Assembly (NCBI RefSeq): GCF_900105535.1
Contig: NZ_LT629779.1
Span: forward strand, 1,612,001 to 1,676,000
Reading direction: 5' to 3'
DNA: 64,000 bases
Source: Pseudarthrobacter equi
GTDB lineage: Bacteria > Actinomycetota > Actinomycetes > Actinomycetales > Micrococcaceae
In this document: positions 54,612-63,607 of the stretch, piece by piece
How positions within the stretch are numbered: the stretch's first letter is position 1
How the letters are laid out: each line of letters opens with the position of its first letter
Made by a program: the position numbers and the translations under genes
The notes under the pieces: model-generated
Databases searched by the model: none
What the model saw: the letters and a program-made list of their open reading frames with translations, nothing else
What the model was told of the DNA's origin: nothing

Positions 54612-55756
54612 GCGGGAACTCCTTGGGACGGAGCGGCCTCGGCGGCCGCGGTGGCAGGTGCCGGAACCGCTGCGCGCAGCCGCTCGGCCACACTTTCCGG
54701 GGTGGTGTCGTTGATGAAGGCACCCATGGCTGCCTCGGATCCGGCAAGGTATTTCAGCTTATCCGCAGCGCGCCGGGGTGAGGTCAGCTGAAGGTGGAGG
54801 TAGCCGGAGGCGCGGAGTTCGGGCTCCAGCGGTGCCTGGTGCCAGGCAGAGATGTACGGGGTGGGAGTGGGGTACAGGGCATCCAGGCGCTTCAGCAGGT
54901 CCAGGTAGACGTGCGCTAGCTCGTCCTTCTCCTCCCCGCTCAAGGCCGCCAGGTCCGGAACGTGGCGATGGGGGACCAGGTGGATTTCAAGCGGCCAGCG
55001 GGCGGCGAAGGGGACGTAGGCGCTGAAGTTCTCGCCTTCCATGACCATCCGGCTGCCGTCCTGCCGTTCTGCCTTGAGGAGGGAGCCGGTCAGGGTTTCG
55101 CGGCCATCGTGCTTCTCGTAATAGCGCCGTGCGGCCGAACCCAGCACGTCTGCCCGGGGAGTGACGTAGGGGTAGGCGTAGATCTGGCCGTGCGGGTGGT
55201 GGAGGGTGACGCCAATATCCGCACCGCGGTTCTCGAACGGAAAGACCTGCTTGATGCCCGCCAGTGAGCTGAGAGCTTCCGTGCGCTGGGCCCAGGCCTC
55301 AATCACCGTCCGGGAGCGGGTTTCGCTGAGGGTGCTGAAGGAGCCCGTGTGCTCGGGCGTGAAGGACACCACCTCGCAGCGGCCGTAGGCCGGGCCCTTG
55401 GTTCCCCATGCAGCGTTTTCCGGAACCGGACCAAGTGCCGGGCCGAGGGACGGGAATCGGTTCTCGAAGACCACCACGTCATAGTCGGCGGCGGGGATCT
55501 CGGACGGGTTGTTGGGTGTTGTGGGGCAGATGGGGCACTGGTCCGCAGGCGGAAGGTGGGTGCGGGCCTGTCGGTGCGCTGCCACTGCCACCCATTCGTC
55601 GGTGAGCGCATCGAAGCGGACCTCACCGGGCTCGCCCCGGGGCGGCAGGCCCCGCTGGTCGGTGGCCCCCGTTGCCCGTGCCGCATTGGTGCCCGGGTCA
55701 TCGAAATAGATCAGCTCCCGGCCGTCGGAGAGTCTGGTGCTGGTGATCGCTGTCAT
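54608..55756 (-). CDS. galT: Galactose-1-phosphate uridylyltransferase
   Basis: 382 residues. The active-site motif is TLHHPHGQIYAYPYV (HPH nucleophile). Zinc ligands are in DQCPICPT and further His residues such as LVPHRHVPDL. It is the Leloir-pathway enzyme that exchanges UMP between glucose-1-P and galactose-1-P. It lies upstream of galK on the minus strand. galM is divergent 100 bp away; no galE is seen in the window. Confidence 0.95.
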   Translation of the reverse strand: MTAITSTRLSDGRELIYFDDPGTNAARATGATDQRGLPPRGEPGEVRFDALTDEWVAVAAHRQARTHLPPADQCPICPTTPNNPSEIPAADYDVVVFENRFPSLGPALGPVPENAAWGTKGPAYGRCEVVSFTPEHTGSFSTLSETRSRTVIEAWAQRTEALSSLAGIKQVFPFENRGADIGVTLHHPHGQIYAYPYVTPRADVLGSAARRYYEKHDGRETLTGSLLKAERQDGSRMVMEGENFSAYVPFAARWPLEIHLVPHRHVPDLAALSGEEKDELAHVYLDLLKRLDALYPTPTPYISAWHQAPLEPELRASGYLHLQLTSPRRAADKLKYLAGSEAAMGAFINDTTPESVAERLRAAVPAPATAAAEAAPSQGVPA

Positions 55757-55771
55757 GGAAATATTTTCGCA

Positions 55772-55821
55772 TGTTCAACCAAAAAAGAATAGTTAAGAAC
55801 AAAAAACAACATTCACTGTTC
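55772..55821. promoter_or_regulatory. AT-rich galT-galM intergenic region with repeated half-sites
   Basis: TGTTC (55772-55776), GAACA (55797-55801) and TGTTC (55817-55821) alternate in orientation. Two A6 tracts start 20 bp apart (55781 and 55801), about two helical turns. In DNA this GC-rich such an AT-rich patch is striking and fits binding of a galactose regulator. No local regulator gene is present. Confidence 0.5.
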
Positions 55822-55856
55822 TGCGCGACTGCTGGCGCCGCGGTACGGTAAGGCGC

Positions 55857-56816
55857 ATGACCCAGTCTTCGTCCCAGGACGCACCCATCAGTCCGCACCT
55901 GCGCGCCTTTGCCTCAGGTCGCCAGTACGAACTTCGCCGCGGCGACGCCGTGGCCGTCATTACCGAGCTCGCCGCCGGTCTCCGCTCTTACAGCCGGGGC
56001 GGCGTGCTCCTGACCGAAACCTACGGCGACGACGTCATCCCGCCCGGCGGCGCAGGAATCACCCTGGCGCCCTGGGCCAACAGGGTGGAGGACGGCGTCT
56101 GGGTCCTTGACGGCAAAAAGCAGCAGCTGGACATCACCGAGGTATCCCGGAACAACGCCAGCCACGGCCTGCTCAGGAATGTGGGTTACACCCTGGTGGA
56201 CGAGTCGCCCTACTCCGTGTCCCTGGAAGCCACGGTCTTTCCGCAGCACGGGTACCCGTTCCTGGTGCGCCACCGCGTACGGTACGAGCTGGCCGCAGAC
56301 CTGGGGCTCACGGTCCGCCAGAGCCTGACCAACCATTCTGCAGCAGCTGCACCGTTCGTCCTCGGCGCGCACCCCTACCTGCGGCTGGGAGACACCCCGG
56401 CCGAGGAGCTGGTACTGACCGTCCAGGCCGACACCCAGCTCATCGCCGATGAACGGCTGATACCCCGCAGTTCCGCGCCCGTCGACGGCGACACCGACTT
56501 CCGCGCCGGCCGCACCATAGGCGGCCTCAGCGTCGACGTCGCACTCACCGGCCTCGGGTATGAGGATGGAAAGGCCCGCCATGTGCTTGCCGGTCCGGAC
56601 GGCCGCAGCGTAAGCCTCTGGCAGGACGAATCCTGCCAGTACGTCCACGTCTTCGTCAGCACGGTCTACCCCGGCCGGAGCCGCGCGCTCGCCGTAGAGC
56701 CGATGACCGGTCCGGCCAACGCCTTCAACTCCGGTGACGGCCTGCGCTGGCTCGAGCCGGGGGAGTCGTTCGCCATGGAGTGGGGAATCGACTACCACGC
56801 CGCCACGGGCGGTTAG
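55857..56816 (+). CDS. galM: Aldose 1-epimerase family protein (mutarotase)
   Basis: 319 residues. Conserved segments include ITLAPWANRVEDGVW, SHGLLRNVGYT, FVLGAHPYLRLGD and VHVFVSTVYPGRSRALAVEP. It interconverts anomers of galactose or a related sugar, feeding galK. TACGGT lies 7 nt before the ATG, a leaderless pattern. Its TAG stop is part of the -10 box of the next gene. Confidence 0.9.
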   Translation: MTQSSSQDAPISPHLRAFASGRQYELRRGDAVAVITELAAGLRSYSRGGVLLTETYGDDVIPPGGAGITLAPWANRVEDGVWVLDGKKQQLDITEVSRNNASHGLLRNVGYTLVDESPYSVSLEATVFPQHGYPFLVRHRVRYELAADLGLTVRQSLTNHSAAAAPFVLGAHPYLRLGDTPAEELVLTVQADTQLIADERLIPRSSAPVDGDTDFRAGRTIGGLSVDVALTGLGYEDGKARHVLAGPDGRSVSLWQDESCQYVHVFVSTVYPGRSRALAVEPMTGPANAFNSGDGLRWLEPGESFAMEWGIDYHAATGG

Positions 56817-56825
56817 AGTTTCCTT

Positions 56826-58151
56826 ATGACGCCCAATGCGGACGACGCTACCCAGTCCAGGCCATCTCCAGCCCCCGCCACGGCGGCACCCCTCCGGGTC
56901 CTGACGGACCGTGAGCTGGACCGGGACATCCCGTACGGTGTGCGGATTGCCGCATCCTGGTCCTGGCGCCTGGGCCTCATCCTCCTGATGGCCGGCACGC
57001 TGATCTGGCTCCTGAGCCACATCACCTTCCTCATCATCCCGGTCATGGTGGCGGCGCTCCTCGCGGGGCTGCTGAGCCCGGTCACGGCCTGGCTGAAGCG
57101 GCGCGGGCTGCCCGCCGGCCTTGCCGTCGCCGCCACTGTCCTTGGCTTTATCGCAGTGATCTCCGGTGCGCTGGCCCTGGTCGGCCGGCAGCTGGTGATC
57201 GGCTTCGGCGAATTGTGGCAGCAGGCGCTCGAAGGCGTGCGGCAGGTCCAGACGTGGCTCTCCGACGGGCCGCTGCACCTGACGGCGGCCCAGATCGACC
57301 AGTACGTCAAGGAGGCCAGCGACGCACTGCAGAACAACAGCAGCAGCATCCTCAGCGGCGCCCTCTCCTTTGGCAGTACCGCCGGACACTTTGCCGCCGG
57401 ATTGCTCCTCGCCCTGTTCATCCTCATTTTCTTCCTGCTGGAGGGAGACCGGATCTGGGCGTTCCTGGTTCGGCTGCTTCCGCGACGGGCGCGGGCCGCC
57501 GCCTTCGGCGCCGGACGCAAGGGCTGGGCCTCCATGGTCAGCTACGCGCGCATCCAGATGTTCGTTGCAGCTGTGGATGCGATCGGCATCGGCGTGGGCG
57601 CCGCGATCATCGGTGTACCCCTGGCCCTTCCCCTGGGCGTGCTGGTGTTCCTGGGTTCATTCATCCCGGTGGTGGGTGCCCTGGTGACCGGCGTGATTGC
57701 CGTCCTGCTGGCACTGGTTGCCAACGGCCCCGTGAATGCGCTGATCATGCTCGCCATCGTGCTTGCGGTCCAGCAGCTCGAAGGCCACATCCTGCAGCCG
57801 CTGGTCATGGGCAAGGCCGTTTCGCTCCACCCGGTAGCCGTCATCCTCAGCGTTGCCGCCGGTTCCTACCTTGCCGGCATCCCGGGTGCACTGTTTTCGG
57901 TACCCATCCTGGCCGTAGCAAACTCGGCCATTCGCTACATCGCCGCCAGAACATGGGAACATGAACAGGTGCCGGTGATTGCCGGGAGGCCCCTGACAGC
58001 TCCGGCTGGCGGGGACAACACCATTGAAGACGTTGAGCCGCCCAAGGACTTTGGCGGCGAACGCGACACGTCTGACGGCACCACAGCTGAACACCGCGGT
58101 GCCCACTCCGCATCCCAGCGGGGCGCCGGGGACGAACCAAGAGGAGAGTAG
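56826..58151 (+). CDS. AI-2E family transporter (PerM-like)
   Basis: 441 residues with about eight hydrophobic helices in the AI-2E arrangement: VMVAALLAGLLSPVTAWLKR near the start, then GSFIPVVGALVTGVIAVLLAL and QQLEGHILQPLVMGKAVSLHP. Members export small molecules or sodium. The last 65 residues are polar. TAGAGT (56814-56819), overlapping the galM stop, lies 6 nt before the ATG. Confidence 0.9.
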   Translation: MTPNADDATQSRPSPAPATAAPLRVLTDRELDRDIPYGVRIAASWSWRLGLILLMAGTLIWLLSHITFLIIPVMVAALLAGLLSPVTAWLKRRGLPAGLAVAATVLGFIAVISGALALVGRQLVIGFGELWQQALEGVRQVQTWLSDGPLHLTAAQIDQYVKEASDALQNNSSSILSGALSFGSTAGHFAAGLLLALFILIFFLLEGDRIWAFLVRLLPRRARAAAFGAGRKGWASMVSYARIQMFVAAVDAIGIGVGAAIIGVPLALPLGVLVFLGSFIPVVGALVTGVIAVLLALVANGPVNALIMLAIVLAVQQLEGHILQPLVMGKAVSLHPVAVILSVAAGSYLAGIPGALFSVPILAVANSAIRYIAARTWEHEQVPVIAGRPLTAPAGGDNTIEDVEPPKDFGGERDTSDGTTAEHRGAHSASQRGAGDEPRGE

Positions 58152-58154
58152 TAC

Positions 58155-59393
58155 GTGAACATCCTGCAAACCCTTCCCGTCACGCTGGACGATGTCCTTG
58201 AGGCGCAGAAGCTGCTTGACGGGATTATTGCGCGCACTCCGGTGGAATCGTCCCGTGCGCTGGGCGCGCAGGTGGGCGGCGAGGTCTACTTCAAATGCGA
58301 GAACCTCCAGCGCGCAGGATCCTTCAAGGTCCGCGGCGCCTATGTCCGCATGGCCCGCCTGTCACCCGAAGAAAAGAAACGCGGTGTCGTGGCAGCGTCC
58401 GCAGGCAACCACGCACAGGGCGTTGCCGTGGCAGCGAAAAGCCTGGGAATAAAGGCCCGCATCTACATGCCCCTCGGTGTCGCGCTGCCGAAGCTCGCAG
58501 CCACCCGCAGCCACGGTGCCGAAGTGATCCTGCACGGCCACAACGTGGACGAGGCATTGGCCGAAGCCCAGCGGTACAGCAACGAAACGGGGACGGTCTT
58601 CGTCCACCCCTTCGACAACGTTGATGTGGTGGCAGGCCAGGGCACTGTTGGCCTGGAGATCCTCGAGCAGATCCCCACAGTGGACACCGTCCTGATGGGC
58701 GTTGGCGGCGGCGGTCTCCTGGCAGGGGTCGCCGTGGCCATCAAGGCCCGGGCCAAGGAACTCGGCCGGGACATCCGCATCATCGGAGTGCAGGCGGAAA
58801 ACGCCGCGGCCTACCCTCCCTCCCTCGCAGCCGACGCCCTGGTGCCGCTGAAGAAGGTGTCCACCATGGCTGACGGCATCGCCGTGGGCCGGCCAGGGCA
58901 GCTGCCGTTCAGCATCATCCGCGAACTCGTGGACGACGTTGTGACGGTCAGTGAGGATTCGCTGGCCCGCGCGCTGATCTTCCTGCTGGAACGCGCAAAA
59001 ATGGTGGTGGAGCCCGCCGGTGCCGTCGGCGTAGCAGCCCTCATGGACGGCAAGATCGAAAACCCCGGGACCACCGCCGTCGTACTGTCCGGCGGCAATA
59101 TCGATCCCATGCTGATGCTCAAGGTGATCCAGCGCGGCCTTTCCGCAGCCGGACGCTACATGACGGTCCGCATGATGCTCGATGACCGTCCCGGCTCGCT
59201 GGCAACCATCGCCAGGATCATCGCCGAAAACGATGCCAACGTCACCGGCCTGGACCACACCCGCGTGGGTGGCTCAATCAGCATGGGCGACGTGTCCATC
59301 ACCGTGAACCTGGAGACCAAGGGCCACCAGCACGGCGAGCAAGTCCTCAGCGCGCTGCGTGCCGAAGGATTCCAGCCCATCGTGGTGCACTAG
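58155..59393 (+). CDS. ilvA: Threonine ammonia-lyase
   Basis: 412 residues. The PLP lysine is in GSFKVRGAYVRM, the substrate loop is ASAGNHAQGVA and the phosphate-binding loop is GVGGGGLLAGVA. A C-terminal ACT domain (about 330-412) starts YMTVRMMLDDRPGSLATIAR. It converts threonine to 2-oxobutanoate. GTG 58155 follows GAGGAGAG. The single short ACT domain resembles the catabolic/short type. Confidence 0.94.
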   Translation: MNILQTLPVTLDDVLEAQKLLDGIIARTPVESSRALGAQVGGEVYFKCENLQRAGSFKVRGAYVRMARLSPEEKKRGVVAASAGNHAQGVAVAAKSLGIKARIYMPLGVALPKLAATRSHGAEVILHGHNVDEALAEAQRYSNETGTVFVHPFDNVDVVAGQGTVGLEILEQIPTVDTVLMGVGGGGLLAGVAVAIKARAKELGRDIRIIGVQAENAAAYPPSLAADALVPLKKVSTMADGIAVGRPGQLPFSIIRELVDDVVTVSEDSLARALIFLLERAKMVVEPAGAVGVAALMDGKIENPGTTAVVLSGGNIDPMLMLKVIQRGLSAAGRYMTVRMMLDDRPGSLATIARIIAENDANVTGLDHTRVGGSISMGDVSITVNLETKGHQHGEQVLSALRAEGFQPIVVH

Positions 59394-59401
59394 GAGTACG
59401 C

Positions 59402-60037
59402 GTGGCTGGCCTCATGCGGAACGGGGACTTCCGGGAGCGGCAAACGACGGCGGCGCGCGCCAAGGGCGGGCTGCTCGTCCTGGGCGGGTTTGTGGCACTC
59501 CTCTTCGTCATTGAGCTGTTCAACACGCTGACGCTGGGGTCGTTGACGCGCACGTTCGGACTGCGGCCCCGGAGCGCTGATGGGCTCCTGGACATCTTCA
59601 CGTTTCCGCTGCTGCATGCCAACCTGAACCACCTGCTGTCCAACAGCCTGCCGCTGATCATCTTCGGCTTCCTGGTGTTTCTCTCCGGGCTCCGGGTTTT
59701 CCTGACTGCCCTCGGGCTCAGCTGGCTGGGATCGGGAATCACCGTCTGGCTGATCGGCGACGGCGGGATCACCGTAGGGTCCTCAGGCCTGGTCTTCGGA
59801 CTCTTTGCCTTCCTCCTGGTCCGCGGCTTCTTCAACCGCAGCTGGAAACAGATCCTCCTGGCCGTGGTCCTGTTCATGGGCTACGGCAGCATCCTGTTCG
59901 GCATGCTGCCCATCGTGTCCGGCTTCGTTTCCTGGCAGGCCCACCTGGGCGGAGCCGCCGGGGGAGTGGTGGCCGCACTGATCCTCCGCCCGCGTTCGGG
60001 CGACGACCGGCAGCGGGACCGCGCAATTCCCCTGTAG
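59402..60037 (+). CDS. Rhomboid-family intramembrane serine protease
   Basis: 211 residues with about six helices. The catalytic features are Ser128 in VGSSGLVFG (GxSG), His181 in SWQAHLGGAAGG and the HANLNHLLSN segment with the oxyanion Asn. It cleaves substrates within the membrane. GTG 59402 follows AGGAG, 8 bp after ilvA. Confidence 0.92.
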   Translation: MAGLMRNGDFRERQTTAARAKGGLLVLGGFVALLFVIELFNTLTLGSLTRTFGLRPRSADGLLDIFTFPLLHANLNHLLSNSLPLIIFGFLVFLSGLRVFLTALGLSWLGSGITVWLIGDGGITVGSSGLVFGLFAFLLVRGFFNRSWKQILLAVVLFMGYGSILFGMLPIVSGFVSWQAHLGGAAGGVVAALILRPRSGDDRQRDRAIPL

Positions 60038-60062
60038 CTGCCGCCATACAAGCTGAAAACAA

Positions 60063-60099
60063 CAAAGCGCCTGCCGCCCATGGGGCGGCAGGCGCTTTG
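60063..60099. terminator. Bidirectional terminator between the rhomboid gene and greA
   Basis: A perfect 17-bp stem (60063-60079 with 60083-60099) and loop ATG, A-rich on the left and T-rich on the right. Confidence 0.85.
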
Positions 60100-60113
60100 G
60101 CAGCTACGGAAAA

Positions 60114-60608
60114 CTAGGCCGCGTAAGGCTTCGCGGACAGGATTTCCACCGTGATGTCCTTGCCGTTGGGCGCAACGTAGCTCAGCGTCTCGCCTTCCTT
60201 GTGGCCCAGGATGGCAGAGCCCAGGGGGGACTTCTCGCTGAAGACGTCCAGGTCAGAATCGCCGGCAATTTCACGGGATCCGAGCAGGAAGGTCTCTTCG
60301 TCCCCGGCAATCCGGGCCACCACGATCATGCCGGGCTCCACAATGCCGTCATCGGCGGGAGATTCACCCACGTGGGCGTCCCGAAGCAACACGGTCAGCT
60401 GGCGGATGCGGGCCTCGATCTTGCCCTGCTCTTCCTTGGCAGCGTGGTATCCGCCGTTTTCCTTGAGGTCGCCCTCCTGCCGGGCTGCTTCGATCTTCTG
60501 GACGATATCCGCCCGGCCGGGGCCGGAAAGGTGGTCCAGCTCTGCCTTCAGGCGGTCAAAAGCTTCCTGGGTAAGCCAGGCTGCAGCTGCGCTGTTGGTG
60601 GTAGACAC
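60114..60608 (-). CDS. greA: Transcription elongation factor GreA
   Basis: 164 residues. An N-terminal coiled coil (about 10-80, with LTQEAFDRLKAELDHL and ENGGYHAAKEEQGKIEARI) is followed by the C-terminal FKBP-like domain ending SPLGSAILGHKEGETLSYVA. It rescues backtracked RNA polymerase. GTG 60608 is preceded by AGGAGAAG. Confidence 0.95.
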   Translation of the reverse strand: MSTTNSAAAAWLTQEAFDRLKAELDHLSGPGRADIVQKIEAARQEGDLKENGGYHAAKEEQGKIEARIRQLTVLLRDAHVGESPADDGIVEPGMIVVARIAGDEETFLLGSREIAGDSDLDVFSEKSPLGSAILGHKEGETLSYVAPNGKDITVEILSAKPYAA

Positions 60609-60751
60609 GGACTTCTCCTCTAAATGGTCCTACATGCAAAAGACCCCGCCACGGTGGCCACTTGTGGAACAGCAACCAGCTCAGCGGGGTGAAGGTATTG
60701 GTCCATTGTAGTCAAACCCCTGGATTTATCCCAACGAGCAAGCGGTCCACA

Positions 60752-61228
60752 TCACACCTTCTGGCCGGATCCGTCCGTGGCCCAGCAGCTGTCCACAACG
60801 CCGGACACGGACGGCGACTCCGTGCGGACCGTGACCCGCTGGGAAACCGTCCTGCCGCCGTCGGCCGTTCCCTCTGACCCCTCGGGAGCATCGGCGGGAA
60901 TGTCCACCACCTTCCAGCCAACCACCGCATACTTGGAATCGAGGGCCTTCACGGCGCACTTGACGGCAGTGCCGGGCTCGCGGGTCACCTGGAAGTCCAC
61001 CTCGGCCACAGTTGCATCCGGCGTGCTGTAACCCACGTCCTTGAAGGTCACCGAGGACAACGAGTTCGACGTGGAGACCCATGCCAGGAAACCGATACCG
61101 ACGGCGAGGGCCCCGCCCGCGATGGCGCGCTTGACGGCGGGCGTCAGGCTGCGCTTTTGGCCACCATATCGATTGGCTAGGCTAGTGTCTGCGGGCGCGG
61201 ATGGGGCCGACTGGTCCGGGGAAGTCAC
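60752..61228 (-). CDS. DUF4307 domain-containing membrane protein
   Basis: 158 residues. One transmembrane helix (about 35-53) is followed by an extracytoplasmic beta-rich domain (about 55-158) with conserved Cys residues (AVKCAVKALDSKYAVVGWK and VVDSCWATDG) that could form a disulfide. TAAACT lies 6 nt before the GTG, a leaderless pattern. The gene sits between greA and mca as in other actinobacteria. Function unknown. Confidence 0.88.
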   Translation of the reverse strand: MTSPDQSAPSAPADTSLANRYGGQKRSLTPAVKRAIAGGALAVGIGFLAWVSTSNSLSSVTFKDVGYSTPDATVAEVDFQVTREPGTAVKCAVKALDSKYAVVGWKVVDIPADAPEGSEGTADGGRTVSQRVTVRTESPSVSGVVDSCWATDGSGQKV

Positions 61229-61354
61229 CAGACCAGTTTAGTGCCCATCCCGTGGTGGCCAATTGCACCGTCCACGGCGCTGTTTTCCGTCCGCCCGCAT
61301 ACCGCCACAACCCCGCACCGCCACAAACCAAGAAGAATCAGGAGCCGTCCTTCC

Positions 61355-62260
61355 ATGACAGCGTCCAGCACCTCCCCGGCACCGCTTCGGCTGCTCGCAG
61401 TGCATGCCCACCCGGATGACGAATCCAGCAAGGGTGCTGCCACGATGGCCATGTACGCTGCCGCCGGCGTAGAGGTCATGGTGGCCACCTGCACCGACGG
61501 ATCGCGCGGGGACATCCAGAACCCCGCCGTGGAAGGCGAGCCGCATCCCAAGCGGGACATGGCAGGCGCCCGGCGACTGGAGATGGACCGGGCAGCAAAA
61601 ATCCTTGGCATCCGGCAGCGCTGGCTTGGTTTCGTGGACTCGGGGCTGCCCGAAGGCGACCCCCTTCCGCCCCTTCCTGCTGGTTCCTTCGCCACGCTGC
61701 CGCTGCACCATGCCGCGGCGCCCCTGGTGCGGCTGGTCCGGTCCTTTAAACCGCACGTCATCCTCTCCTATGACGAGAACGGTGGCTACCCCCACCCGGA
61801 CCACATCATGGCGCACAAAGTGGCAGTGGAAGCGTTCGATGCCGCAGGGGACGCCAATAAGTACCCCGAAGCGGGGGAGCCCTGGGAACCCGGCAAGCTG
61901 TACTACGACCGTGCCTTCAGCCCGGAACGCTTCCGCGCGCTGCATTTCGCGCTCGAGGAAGCCGGGCTGCAGTCGCCGTATGCGGAACGCCTCGCAGCGT
62001 GGCTGGAGTCCGACGCCGAGGGGCACACGCCGCCGCCCGCGACACATGCCACCACCACCCAGGTGGATTGCGGAGACTTTTTCGAGGTGCGCGACGACGC
62101 CCTCCGGGCCCACCGCACGCAGGTGGACCCCCTGGGGTTCTTCTTCGCCGTGTCAGCGGACATGCAGCGGCGAACCTGGCCATGGGAGGACTACTCCCTG
62201 ATCAAGTCCCGGGTCTCCTCCGAGCTGCCCGAGACGGACCTGTTTGCCGGGCTAAGATAG
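61355..62260 (+). CDS. mca: Mycothiol conjugate amidase
   Basis: 301 residues from ATG 61355, preceded by AGGAG. LmbE-family zinc motifs are AVHAHPDDESSKGAA and YPHPDHIMAH. Mca cleaves mycothiol S-conjugates of electrophiles, releasing a mercapturic acid for export. MshB is a close relative. The length and the greA-DUF4307 neighbourhood favour Mca. Confidence 0.9.
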   Translation: MTASSTSPAPLRLLAVHAHPDDESSKGAATMAMYAAAGVEVMVATCTDGSRGDIQNPAVEGEPHPKRDMAGARRLEMDRAAKILGIRQRWLGFVDSGLPEGDPLPPLPAGSFATLPLHHAAAPLVRLVRSFKPHVILSYDENGGYPHPDHIMAHKVAVEAFDAAGDANKYPEAGEPWEPGKLYYDRAFSPERFRALHFALEEAGLQSPYAERLAAWLESDAEGHTPPPATHATTTQVDCGDFFEVRDDALRAHRTQVDPLGFFFAVSADMQRRTWPWEDYSLIKSRVSSELPETDLFAGLR

Positions 62261-62357
62261 AAACGGCAGCGATTTCTATGCCGCGTAGAAGTTAGCCTCC
62301 GGCGCTTCGGGCGCGACATATGTCCGGCTGCAACCCGATCCCTTGAAGGTATTACAC

Positions 62358-62693
62358 GTGCAAAACTTGCTCCTCAGCCTGGCCACCACCCCCACGCCGA
62401 TGCCCACTCCAACCCTGCGCGACGGGATCACGGAGGACCAGGTAACGCCCGGCTTGCTGGGCTTTATCATGACTGCATTCTTCGTAGTGGCCACGGCGCT
62501 GCTCATCGTGGACATGGTCCGCCGGATCCGGCGCGTCCGGTACCGGGCGCAGGTCGAGGAGGAGCGCATCGCAGCTGCTGCCGAAGCGGACATTGTGGCG
62601 GAGGAAGCCCGCGAGGATGCTACGGCTCCGCAGGAAGCCCGGGACACCAACGGAAACGGCTTCAGCCAGGGCAACTCCCTGCCGCGGGAGTAG
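62358..62693 (+). CDS. Small single-helix membrane protein
   Basis: 111 residues from GTG 62358 (GAAGG lies about 9 nt upstream). A Pro/Thr-rich start (TTPTPMPTPTLRDG) is followed by one helix (about 35-55), a basic stop-transfer stretch RRIRRVRYRAQ and an acidic Glu/Ala-rich tail. TTG 62343 is an alternative start. The same small gene follows mca in other actinobacteria. Function unknown. Confidence 0.8.
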   Translation: MQNLLLSLATTPTPMPTPTLRDGITEDQVTPGLLGFIMTAFFVVATALLIVDMVRRIRRVRYRAQVEEERIAAAAEADIVAEEAREDATAPQEARDTNGNGFSQGNSLPRE

Positions 62694-62726
62694 GCGCTTC
62701 CCCTCGGACCCTGGCGGGCGTTGCCG

Positions 62727-63467
62727 TCAGCCCAGGACGGCTATGGCGATGGCCGTGAAATGGGCGGCGAACGCAAAGACCGTGAACGCGTGGAAGAGCT
62801 CGTGGAAGCCGAAATGGTTGTAGCTGAAGTTCGGCTTCTTCAGCGCGTAGAACACGGCCCCGGCGATATAGAGCGCGCCGCCCACGCAGATGAGGACAGC
62901 TGCTGGAAGGCTCGCCTGGAAAAACTGCGGCAAGTAGAACAGCGCGCCGCATCCCAGCGCAATGTAAATGGGCACGTACAGCCAGCGCGGTGCATCAGTC
63001 CACAGGAGCCGAAACAACACCCCCAGGATGGCGCCGGACCAGATGATCCAGAGCAGGAGGACGGCCTGCTGCCGTTCCAGCAGGGTCCAGGCCAGCGGCG
63101 TGTAGCTGCCGGCAATGACCAACATGATGTTGGTGTGGTCCAGCCGCTTTAAAACCCGCTTCACCACCGGTGACCAGTTGCCGCGGTGGTACACGGCGCT
63201 GACGCCAAACAGCAGCACGCCGGTGGCGGCATAGATGGCCGAGGTGATTTTGCGGTCGGCTGTGGGCGCCAGGACCACCAGGACGATACCCGCGGCCAAG
63301 GCAAACGGGGCCGCCACGGTGTGGATCCAGCCGCGCCACTTCGGTTTGATCATCAGCAGCTCAGCCAGCATGACGGCGGCATCGTCAACCGGAGAGTTTC
63401 CTGGCGGAGCGGGCTTTTCATCCTCCGGTTGCGGCGTGCGCGGAGCCTCGGAAGAGTCGCTGTTCAT
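62727..63467 (-). CDS. Hemolysin III / TrhA (PAQR) family membrane protein
   Basis: 246 residues with about seven helices. PAQR-family motifs are visible: SAVYHRGNW, DHTNIMLVIAGSYTPLAW and FGFHELFHAFTVFAFAAH, which supply the Ser/His/Asp metal site. Family members influence membrane lipid balance; real haemolysin activity is unlikely. TATTCT lies 6 nt before the ATG, a leaderless pattern. Confidence 0.9.
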   Translation of the reverse strand: MNSDSSEAPRTPQPEDEKPAPPGNSPVDDAAVMLAELLMIKPKWRGWIHTVAAPFALAAGIVLVVLAPTADRKITSAIYAATGVLLFGVSAVYHRGNWSPVVKRVLKRLDHTNIMLVIAGSYTPLAWTLLERQQAVLLLWIIWSGAILGVLFRLLWTDAPRWLYVPIYIALGCGALFYLPQFFQASLPAAVLICVGGALYIAGAVFYALKKPNFSYNHFGFHELFHAFTVFAFAAHFTAIAIAVLG

Positions 63468-63607
63468 GAGTCCAGAATAACCTACGTTCCGGTAAGTTAC
63501 TCATCGGTAACTGGGTGTTTGCGACCCCGCGCCGGAGCCCCTTCGACCGGCATGCGCCGCCCGGGCGGTAGCCTAGGATGTTCAAGTACGAACAGCGAGG
63601 AAGTCAG

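Noticed and set aside
63495..63512. AGTTAC-N6-GTAACT repeat between the TrhA and prenyltransferase genes
   Set aside because: The repeat is short, matches no regulator motif that I know, and could arise by chance.
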